Below the pieces are notes generated by a model. It was not told the DNA's origin. It saw only the letters and a list, made by a program, of their open reading frames with translations, and did not search any database. A DNA stretch of 64,000 bases from Xenoacremonium recifei. Taxonomy: Eukaryota > Ascomycota > Sordariomycetes > Hypocreales > Nectriaceae. The stretch's first letter is position 1. Every line of letters begins with the position of its first letter. Shown in pieces: positions 54,321 to 64,000 of this stretch. A program made the translations under genes and the position numbers. The DNA is taken from contig WOFQ01000001.1 of the NCBI GenBank assembly GCA_012184525.1, positions 1,302,001 through 1,366,000 of the forward strand, given 5' to 3'.

Positions 54321-57300
54321 ATGCCCTGGCAGCCTCTCCCCCGCATCGCCTTCGCCGTTGCGACCTTCCCGTTCCCACCGTCGAGTCCCGCCGACCTCCC
54401 GCTGGAAATTGGCGATGAGCTGTACATCATCGAGGAGACGCCCGACGGCAACTGGCTGCGCGGCTATCTCGTAGCGCCGCCCAGTCTGCTGGCTGGCCTC
54501 ACTTCGGTCAAGGGCCAGACGCTCGAGGCGCGCGTCTTCAGCGGCATCTTCCCGCGCAGCTGCGTCGAGGTCCGCGAGCTGCTGGGCGAGAACGACGAGC
54601 TCTACGACGACGACGACCGCACGAGCGATGGCGCAGGCGATGTGCGTCCCGCGAGCGATTCCGCCAAGAGCGGCCTGGTCAACGGCGTCGATCGCAGGAA
54701 ACGGAAGAATGGCACCAGCACGCCCAGCTCCAACAAGGGCCGGACGCCCTTCAAGGAGCTTCCCAACGGAACTCTGGGCAGTCTATCAGTGCCTGTGAAG
54801 AGGGATCCCAATGCGCCGCGACCTGCTGCGCCGGTACCCATGCTCAAGATTGGCGACGAGACGCCCACTTCGGCCTCGGAGCCCTTGATCGACGAGATAG
54901 CTTCGTGTCTACGGGAGTGGCACTCAACGAACCTACACGAACTGCTGCTCTCTCGACAGTATACGCGACTCGACCAGCTCTCCCAGCTCATCACGAGCTT
55001 GAACCTGAACCGACAGCAATTCCTCTATAATGTCCTGACATTCCACGAATACGCCCACCTACGAGAAAAGACAGTATGGGATCTGGTGAGGGTGAACAAG
55101 CTATGCGGCGGCGAAGTCATCGTTCGCGATCCAGATGCTCGCGGCCGTGTTTTGACAGGAGACGATAACATCGTCAAAGTCACCAAGCTGCAGTCCGTCA
55201 TGAGTCTCTTGGACGAGCCTCCACAACCCCAAGCCGAGTTGACAGCCTTGCACCATCTTTTGGTTGAGGTAAAGGGATTTGCCGGAGCTTCTGCTGAGGA
55301 GACCTCCCTAGTCATCTATCTCGTCAGCAAACCACCGTACGGACGGCCTGCCAACCTCTCTGAATGCTTCTCGATTGTGATCCCATCAGGAGGCACAATT
55401 GGCGCTCTGGGAAAGAATGCGCAAACAAAAACCCTGTTTACCGACCTCTCCTCTCAGGATATTGGAGACGTTCCGTCAATGGAGAGCGAGCTCTACCTGG
55501 TGGTAAAAGTCTTGTCATCGCAACAAATACTACCGGCCAAGCCACCCTCCCGGCAAGGCACGGCTCCGGCCACTTCATACTCGTCGAACCCTTTGAAACC
55601 AACATCATCTGGCGGTAAAGCTTCTAGGAGAAGTCTTATGTGGGGTTCTAAGAGCTCAAGATCGGCCTTTTCGAGGGGTTCACCAGTGGTTAAGATGGAT
55701 TCTGTCACGGAGCAGACTGACGGACGGCCGTCAACGAATGACTTGGAAAGTCGCGATGGCCATATGCCACCGAGCACAGCTGGATCAAGAACTGGCGCTA
55801 CGACTGAGAACGGTCAATTGGCGGATCGGACCGTAGGAATGGGCGTTTTGAAACTCAACTCCATTATGAAGCAACAAGAGGAGGTTGAGCACGTGGTCAA
55901 TGTCTGGTCACCATCACTACGATTCAACGCAGAGAAGGAGGCCGGCGACGAATGGGACTGGCTGATTAAGGAGCTGATGGATAGTCCCACCGGCCACTAC
56001 GAAAAGGCCAGAAGAGGAGAACGATTACAGGTTCACCTGAAGGGCTTCAATGACCTGGATGCAGACGCCCTCATTAAGACGACCCCTACTCTACTGTCAG
56101 GAATCACCAAGACGGCCAAGATGGGGTTTTCAGGGGCACCTACGAGGCCACGTTCCGACATCTACCTTACCCTCGACAACGCTGCCCTAGCGAAGCAGAA
56201 CCTCCTGTCTCGATATGGGGGCAGTGCGACGGCCATGCCTACAAATCTGTCTGCCAACAACCTGCAGGTCACACTGGAAGTACGGAGGAACTCTGGCGAG
56301 AGGATAGAAAACTGCATATACACAGCATCAAACACCGAACCTCTGACGACCTTCAAGTCTACGGCCACGGAAAGGGGTGAGGCTTGGAAGCAGACACTAC
56401 GACTCTCTTTGGCACCTAACGACGTGTCTAACTCGCATATTGTCATGTTCCTCTCAGACATGCCCAATCCGCCATTCGCTATCGCTCACATGCCGCTCTG
56501 GGATAAGCAAGCTTTCGTCCGGGACGGACTCCACGGGCTTCTCCTCTATAAGATAGACGAGAACACGTCGACCCCTCGAGCTGGCCCTACTGGAAAGAGC
56601 GGGTATCTGTCTTTGCAATGGAGTCCGAGAGGCAAGGATGAGCACTCTGCCGAGGTGACAGGACCTTTGGCGGTCCTACGTGTTGAGACCTACCTCTGCA
56701 GCACTAGATTTTCTCAGGATAGGATCATCCTGGGTCTTTTGAAGTGGAAAGACTTGCCCCGGGAAGATGTCCCGTCGACTCTGCGGCAGCTTATCTTTGT
56801 TCCCGAGATTGAGGTTGTCAAGTTGCTGAGCGACGTCCTGGACAGCTTATTTGGGATTTTGGTGGAGTATTCTGGAAACGATGAATTCGAAGATCTCGTT
56901 TTCACGGCCTTGGTCCGAGTACTGGGGATCGTTCATGATCGAAGATTCAACCTGGGCCCTATTGTCGACAGCTATGCAGAGAACAAGTTCAACTACCCAT
57001 TTGCAACGCAATGCTTGATGCGATCCTTCACACGATTGCTCGAGAAGCCAACCGACCCCGAGACGGCACGAAAGCTGCGCGCAACTTTCAAAGTGGCAAA
57101 GCATATCCTCAAGTTCATTACCCATGCTCGCGGCCAGCAGAAAGCAAAGGAGGCTGGAATAGGAATCAACTCCAATGCATCTGGCTTTACGCGACACCTC
57201 CGCTCCATCTTCAAGGCCCTCGACGAAATGATGCGAAACTCGGCCCCTTCCCTAGTCGGGAGCCAGACTCTGGCCGTCCAACACTTCCACACCTGGCTTC

Positions 57301-60300
57301 CAGAGCTTGCTGGGCTGTTGAATACCGAGGAGATTTTGCACATTGCCATCGACTTCATGGATTCATGTACGCAGGTTAAGGGCAAGCTGGTCTTGTACAA
57401 GCTGATCCTCATAATCAACTACTCCAAGCTCGACTTATTTGCGCATCCAGACCAGAGGTCCGCACTGAGTGCGAATACCGTACGATGGATAACACCTCAT
57501 TGGGGCCATATCGAGGAGATGAATGATCAATGGAGAGACCAGATTCGACTCTGTTGTTCTGTTCTCGCCAGTCAGATCGACCATCTCGGCCCTGAGATCC
57601 CAGACCATATCCCGAAACTGATCGATTCCTATCTGGCTATGTTGGCAACGCCCAAGAAGCCTAAAAACCGCCTCTCACTTCTATTCCCTTCGTCATACCC
57701 TTTCACCTCTAAACCGATTCCCGAAGAGCGTCAATTCGATGAAGCGCTTATTGAGCTCTCTGCAGTGCTCTCTGCTATTTCGAACTCCTCATCAGGGATG
57801 CAGCTTGAGTTGGCCGAAGACGATCTCACTACCGTGCTGGAAAACCTTCTGCGTGTGGAAATGAGCATTCTGATGGGAGAAGCATATCCCACAGAGTGGC
57901 TGAGTGTGCACATCCACCATCACAAGTCGACTATGCGAACGCTACAGTACTTGGCTACGATTATGCTAGATTCATTTCTACCCGACCCTGATGATGCAGA
58001 GCATTTCAACACCGAGTTGTGGAAGCTCTTCTTCACGACTCTCCTGAAGCTTGTTGGGAGCTCATCACTAGCCTTGGAGACTTTCCCGGAGCAGAAGCGA
58101 AGAGCAGTCTGGAAAATTGCCGGCGATGTTCGAGAAGATGGTGCTGAGCTGCTTCGTCGGACGTGGGAAGCCATTGGATGGGAGGCTTCTCCTGACGAAC
58201 GCGCCCGTTACGGACTTCCCAAGATGGGCGGATATCAGGTCCAGTATGTGCCAACGCTCGTTGGTCCAATCGTTGAGCTGTGCTTGAGCGTTCACGAGGG
58301 CCTGAGGAAGATGGCTGTGGAGGTTCTGCAGACAATGATCGTCAGCGAATGGACGCTGAGCGAGGATTTGTCTGTTATCCAGACCGAGATTATTGACTGT
58401 CTCGACCTGTTCTTCAAGGAGAAGCCATTGACCGAGTCGATCCTGCAGAAACTGTTCATCGGCGAGTTACTGGAACGCTTTGAGCCCCTCTCTCATATTC
58501 CAGACGAGCCGCTCTACGAAGCAGTGCGCAACCTTGTCGCTACAATTGACGAGTTCCTCGACCTGCTTGTTGCGGTTCACAGCACCGACGATACTGGTGA
58601 AGCGACGCACCTAATCAACCGGCTACGACTTATGGAGTTCCTGCGAGACATGCAGAAGGAGGAAATCTTTGTCCGATACGTCCACCAGCTGGCACATCTT
58701 CAAGCGGAATCTAGGAACCACGCAGAAGCCGGCCTGGCGCTTCAGCTTCACGCTGATCTGTACGACTGGGATCCCACAAGCCAGACTCCTGCCCTGCCAG
58801 ATCCAGAGTTCCCTGCGCAGACCCAATTCGAGCGCAAGGAGAGGATCTACTTCGACATGATCAAGCACTTCGAGGAGGGAGAAGCGTGGAGCAATGCCTT
58901 GGCTGCATACAAGGAACTGCACGATCAATACGAGAACAACATCTTCGACTTTGCGAAGCTGGCTAGGACCGAGCGAGCAACAGCAACCATCTATGAGACC
59001 ATCTCGAAGAGCGACAAGATCATTCCCAAATACTTCAAGGTTGTTTACAAAGGCCTGGGATTCCCGCCGAGCGTTCGCGACAAGGAGTACATCTACGAGG
59101 GGTCGCCGACCGAGCGAGCATCTGCCTTTACCGATCGCATGCAAGAGCAATATCCTGCAGCGCAAATCGTCGCTGGAGGAGATGTTGACGACGTTGAAGG
59201 CCAATTCCTAGTCGTCTCAGCCGTCACGCCTCACCGCGATCTATCGCACCAAGTCTTTGGACGTTCTCGGGTTCCTCAGGTCATCCGCGACTTCTTACTC
59301 TCCTCACATCCCCAGGTCTTCTCTATTTCTACGAGGAGAAGTACTTCAGGGCCTGTCCAGGACCACTTCGCAGAGAAATTGGTCTTCACCACAGCGGATC
59401 CTTTCCCGACTATCCTCCGAAGAAGCGAGATCATTCAAACGGAGGAGATCCGGCTGAATGCTCACGAGACAGCGCTGGAGCGGATAGTGCGCAAGACGCA
59501 GGAGATGACGACCCTGGAACGGCGCGTTGGGGATGGTGATGAGGAGCATGCGCAGTTGCTGTTGGATGCTGTCACCATCTCTGTTAACCCAGCTTCCGAT
59601 AGTAGTGTGGCAAGCTACCGGAAACTTCTCCCGCAACCGAAGGAAGTGGATTCGGATCTCGAAGATGACGAAGACGAAGAGGAGGAGGAGGAAGAAGTGC
59701 AGTTGACCCCCCAGGATACGGCTATCAAGATGGCGCTTGTGGACCATGCCATGATGATCAAGCGGTGCTTGGCCATGTTTGCTCGAAGCTCGAATGGGCT
59801 CCTCAGCCTGCGGCACGAGGAGTTACAACGATGTGAGTATCACTCCCTCGATATCTGATCTCTTGCTCTAACACCGACCAGACTTTGAAAGCACCTTTGC
59901 CCCTGAGATCGCTCACTTTACACCTCCTCAGCCTCAACGCGAGGTTCTCATCACCCCATCTCCTACCTGGCGCCGCTCCCTGCGCTCTGACTCCCAGAGC
60001 CCGAAGCGCAAGTCTCCCGGCGTCACGACTAACGGCGTCACCGCCGAGGAGGCCTCCGTCATCCGGCCCGTCTCTATGCGCCAGAGAGGCACCCGCTTGA
60101 GCTTCCTAGGGGGCAAGAAGAAGGAGCCTGATCTGCCTTCACCCGAAGAGACCAACGGTGACGTCGAAACCGCCAGCACACACAGCCGCGGCCTCAGTCG
60201 CTCGCACAGCAGAGACAACAACAACAACAACAACCACCGCCTCAGCTTCTTCCGCACCCAATCCACCGAGAAACACTACCCCGAAGTCGACATCACATCC

Positions 60301-60495
60301 CCCCTCTCCGCGCGCCCCAGCCTCGACCCCCTGCCCGACATCGACGACGACCCCAAGATCAAGAAGACCAGCGGCAGCGTGCGCAAGCGCCTCAGCCTGC
60401 TCAAGCTCGGCGGCGGCAAGAAGTCCAGCAGCGCCGCCGCGGTGCCCAAGCCCGTGCCTGCTAACGGCATGATGGGCAGCCTGGACGAGGAGTAG
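54321..60495 (+). CDS. dck1: DOCK-family Rho/Rac guanine-nucleotide exchange factor (Dck1-like)
   Basis: Exchange factor for Rac/Rho5-type GTPases; in yeast Dck1 works with Lmo1 in Rho5 signalling. Exons are 54321-59832 and 59882-60495, 2041 residues, essentially one huge exon. Domain order is SH3 (residues about 5-90: FPFPPSS...LEIGDELYIIEET..GNWLRGYL), Ser-rich linker, DHR-1/C2 (about 610-770: RSDIYLTLDNA... LAHMPLWDK in pattern), a helical ARM-like middle, and DHR-2 (about 1470-1800: ADLYDWD, ERIYFDMIKHFEEGEAWSNALAAYKEL, YFKVVYKGLGFP, EYIYEG). An acidic Asp/Glu run near residue 1785 and a basic C-terminal tail with an Asn repeat follow. The N-terminal SH3 places it with the Dock180 type. 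An ATG in good context opens the SH3. Confidence 0.93.
60217..60240 (+). repeat. ACA/AAC trinucleotide repeat
   Basis: Short in-frame trinucleotide repeat coding for about six Asn residues in the C-terminal tail of the DOCK protein. Confidence 0.7.
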
Positions 60496-61335
60496 GACTT
60501 CTTTCGGGCGTACTTTGGGCGGTACAATGTCGGGTTTGAGGAGGAGGCCGCGATGAGACAAAGGCCGCGCGATGCAGACTCGCGATGACGGGGATGCTTT
60601 ACACAACCCCCCTTTTCTACAGCATTTGTTTTCCTAGACGACACCATCAAAAGACCACGGCACGAGCTACACCATACCAAAAATCCAGGGGATTGCTTTT
60701 TTTCCTTTTGTTCCTACCATCTACTCTGTCTGTTCTGTTCATTCTGTCGGCAGCTCGGTGTTCTGGATACCTGATCACGTTGTGTATAACACTTTCTTTG
60801 CAGGGTGGGCTTTGTCTTCTTCCTCTGTCGTTTACCCATTCCATTTATTCTGTTTCTTAGAGGATGTTGGGAGTCCGTCCGTGCGATGGATGACGAGGGA
60901 CGGAGGCTGGGGGGCGAGGTGGGGGAGGGATCTTCATGGCGAGATGTCACGACCAAAAAGACTATCAGTAGAATGGACTGTCTAGACATTTCTCTTGATC
61001 TTCATCGTGTGTTGCCCACATAGACTAGGTTACCTATGAATTAAGTCTGCTTGCCTACCTAAATCGTCGTTCGTGTCTCCGCTGATTGGCGGCTCCTGTT
61101 TAAATGGGTCGTGATAGACCTCGCACTATAACCAGGGATGACATTTCGTGAGAGCTGGTATCATTCCATTCGTTAAGTAGGTCCCTAACTACATCCTGCC
61201 GTATTGTGCCACACAAATGAACGTCATAAATACACGCTAGGAATATCAATTTATCTTTGCCAGAACCCGTAACTCCAAGAAGCCAGAATAGAGAAGAAAG
61301 ATCACTGTTGTCTGAATATCATAGCGAGGCGTCAT
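60496..61335. other. Convergent 3' intergenic region
   Basis: Sequence between the DOCK and Hsp70-like genes. Open frames are short and unsupported. Confidence 0.5.
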
Positions 61336-63224
61336 TTAGACATACTCGCAGGTGACCGTGTTGTATCTCTGGTCTATAAGCCTGTTAGCTGATATGCCGG
61401 AAACGCCAAGTATCTGGGGGACACATACTATTGTAGAGAAGGGTGTATGTGGTTGAGGCGGAAAGATACACAGCCTCGATCTTGCAGCTGAGCTCGTAGT
61501 ACCACTGGCCATCAGCGCCCTGGCGTCGGGCGAGGAGGTTCTCAGGGATGTGGCTGACGTCGGCCTCGACGTGAGAAAGGATCTTGACGTTCTCGTCTCT
61601 GGCAACAGGAGCATCTCGAAGGGTCTGGTCGTTGTAGATGGTCATCTTGATCTTGCGGATACGCCCTTGGCTGACCAGTCCCGTCCAGACGAAAGAGGTA
61701 TAGAAAGGCTCGTTCTCCGATACTTGGTCTCCCTGTAAAACTTGTTAGTATATTGTGATTAAGGTAATGTTCTCGCTGCAACTTACCCTCTGGATGAACC
61801 ATTCCATAGCATGAACCTTATAACAGCCATCAAGACCACACCACTGTCGCTTATCGCGGAGGTGGCTGTGGAGCTTCTCATCCCAACGAGATCGCCATTC
61901 GGTGCCGTAGTGCTTTCGTGCTTTGCGGTTCTTGACCTTGACCATGGTTAGCTGCTCGGGAGCGCTATTGGCCAGACCCTTCATGACGGCACCCTGGACG
62001 ACGGCTTGCCAGGCATTGGGAGGCTGCATGATCTGGATGTCCTTGTCAACGGCATTGCGGAGACGCTCCTTGAGATAGTTGGAGGCACCGAAGCCACCAA
62101 CAAGAAGTACAGCTCGAATAGGCACATTGCTTGAGGTGATTTGGTCCTTGACCAGGCGGATCACCTCGAGGACGACAGGCTCGAAGATGGTTTGTAGATC
62201 CGCTGCCTTGAGGGCGAACCGACCTCGGGTAATGCCAAGTGCCTTGTTGTTGGCGAGACCGCCGACAGGAATCGTGTAAGTCTCGTCAGGTGCGACGTTG
62301 AGCGCAAATTGACGCTTGACCTTCTTCTCGAACACCTCCATAGCCTCGGCGAGCACCTCTTCGTCAAAGCCATCCTCCTTACCAAGCTTTGCCTTGAGAT
62401 ACTTGGCGAAACGCATGTTGAGGAAGGTAGAGCCGCAAAGGGCACCAGAACCAGGGGCGGCCTCTGAGACCTCAAGGATAGGTCGGAGGCTGGTGATGGT
62501 ATACGAAATGAGATCGACAGTACCACCACCAGCATCGACGACGACAATGGTGTCACCAATTTTCAGACCGTGAGGGTCCAGACCGTGCAAGGCGTAGATA
62601 GCAGCGGCTTCGGGCTCGGAGACTAGATGGACTGGGGTCTTGGTGGCAGAGAGACCCGAGGCCTTCTGGCAGGCCTTCTTGGTCTTGTCTTTGGCGAGGT
62701 CGCTCCAGATTGCAGGGACTGTGACGACAAATTCGAGGGGTGTGCTCTTGACGATGCTGTCGCCGAGCTTCTCGCGAAGCGTGTACATGAGGTGGTTGCC
62801 CAGCTCTGAGATGTAGTCGGTGACAAGGGTGTCTACGCTGCGGCCTCCTCGGGAGCCCTCAGCAACTACAGATTGACCCATGCTCTGGAGCGAGGGATCT
62901 AAATCACTGGAGAATGTCAGTTGGATGATTGATTGACTAGGAGTGGACGACTTACAGCTTGAACCACTCGATGACTTCATCCTGAGGAGCAGTCAGAGGG
63001 ATGGAGAAGCCCCATTCCACGCTATCGCCATTATATCGCAGCTTGGTAGGGACCTTGTCAGAAGACTCGCCCTCGCGGATGGTCTTGCTGACAGGCCAGG
63101 TAGTGATGGCGGTTCGTCGATCTGGGCGCTGCGTCTCGGCCCAGGCGACACCAGAGTAAGTGGTACCGAAATCGATACCGACAATGATCTTGCGGGCGGT
63201 GATGGAGAGCTTTTCGAAATCCAT
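61336..63224 (-). CDS. Hsp70-like actin-fold ATPase (HSPA12-type), fungal
   Basis: Minus-strand exons are 63224-62956, 62906-61787, 61732-61429 and 61373-61336, 576 residues. The ATPase fold is clear: VGIDFGTTYSGVAW (phosphate 1), FVVTVPAIWSD, EPEAAAIYAL, VVVDAGGGTVDLISY (phosphate 2) and LLVGGFGASNYLKE (adenosine). No canonical substrate-binding domain or EEVD tail follows; instead the last 180 residues contain the WRSRWDEKLHSHLRDK stretch and a beta-rich end (CKIEAVYLSAS), as in the divergent HSPA12-like proteins abundant in filamentous fungi. Function unknown in fungi. The last two splice sites were chosen by frame (acceptor TATAG after a CTAAC branch) and are the least certain part. Confidence 0.88.
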
Positions 63225-64000
63225 CGTCGCGATTGATCTCTGGATGATACGATGATCGAGAGGGTATGCCGGAAAGGATTGAGAGGAAGCAGTAAATAGG
63301 GATCGATCTAGACAGACCAGAATTGGGAGAGAAGGAGTTTAAAACCAGGTATCCCGTTTCAGCTGATGGGTTTCTAGCCCTTCACTGCCACAGCCACTAC
63401 AAAGATGTGGATGAAAGGTGGCTAGAAAGACGACGATTCAATCAGTATGGAGTAACAGTGTAGAAGTAGAAGGCCGATTGAAACGAGGCTCTTCGAGACG
63501 ACAGACAGCTCTAGGACAAGGCAGCCAGAGACCGGGATCACAGAGTCGGATCTGTGACGGATGAGGGGAAGAAGAGTGAATGTAAGGATGAGAGGAGGAG
63601 GAGGGCAGGCAGAAGTTGTGCAGGTGGTGGTGATTGGAGGTGGCACAGAAGTACTTGAGGTAGGTACCTTGACATTACCTTATGTAGACCCTGGCTTACA
63701 GTTTCTGGCATGAGCAAGCCAATCACTGCATGTGCTCCCCTCAGCGGCACTTGCCTCAGCATGCCTGGAACCTGACGGAGTCCTAGCCCTATCAAAATCG
63801 GACTGGATTCTGCCCAGCCCGTCCTAGGGTTTCCTCTCCCAGTCCTACGAGCATAACGGGAGCTTCGGTCTTTGCCTTCCTTAGGCGACCTTAGCGATGT
63901 ACATGTCAGGACTCATACAAGCAGGGCGCGGCGATAGGGTGGGCTCCGTGGCCCTCCTACAGGCGGAACTGGAACAAGGCAACCAGTCTAGCCATCTGCA
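63225..64000. other. Intergenic right edge
   Basis: Upstream region of the Hsp70-like gene to the window end. No gene or RNA is supported. Confidence 0.45.

Noticed and set aside
1..64000. tRNA genes, CRISPR arrays, insertion elements
   Set aside because: Looked for T-arm consensus (GGTTCGANTCC), regular spacer repeats and terminal repeats on both strands; none found by eye.

Overview
The window is nuclear DNA of a filamentous ascomycete, most likely a Sordariomycete of the Hypocreales and Trichoderma-like in style (genus inferred, not shown). The basis is the set of short introns (mostly 45-70 nt, GT..AG with CTAAC/CTGAC-type branch sites), head-to-head genes, and recognisable fungal proteins such as a Cdc10-type septin, Ski8, a Dck1-type DOCK protein and an NLP-type secreted protein. 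I assigned 30 protein-coding genes. For every spliced model the summed exons are a multiple of three and the joined frame is open. I saw no tRNA, rRNA, transposon or CRISPR array.

Layout. 1-2.0 kb: gene-poor start, then guanylate kinase. 2.4-14.7 kb: an accessory, catabolic-looking block of six genes arranged as three divergent pairs: peroxisomal copper amine oxidase / R1R2R3-Myb regulator, SMP-30 lactonase / GABA-type permease, and Dal5-type MFS transporter / amidase. Each of the three shared promoters carries the same octamer CCGAGTCA (TGACTCGG). There are seven intergenic copies, three of them at an exact 17-bp spacing, and by eye I find none outside 4.6-14.6 kb. This is the most interesting content of the window: a probable co-regulated amide/amine utilisation cluster with its own Myb factor, whose substrate I cannot name.

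15.4-43.3 kb is dense housekeeping: septin Cdc10, mitochondrial ribosomal protein bL32m, Ski8, DNA polymerase delta small subunit, queuosine-salvage protein Qng1, SUMO-activating Uba2, an SDR reductase, long-chain-base phosphate phosphatase, RFC3, a BTB protein, an uncharacterised coiled-coil protein, a Dap1/MAPR-like haem protein, a GPI-anchored cupredoxin, the CENP-X/MHF2 histone-fold protein and the mitochondrial ADP/ATP carrier.

43.3-47.1 kb is a 3.7-kb gene-poor stretch. 47.1-49.8 kb holds a divergent ribosomal protein pair (eS25/uS7) and a GNAT acetyltransferase. 50.5-51.3 kb is a secreted NLP (NPP1) gene, followed by a 3-kb gene-poor stretch. 54.3-60.5 kb is one very long DOCK-family GEF gene, and 61.3-63.2 kb encodes an Hsp70-like ATPase. 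Gene models come from reading frames, splice-site logic and family knowledge; transcript data would be needed to confirm splice sites and starts.
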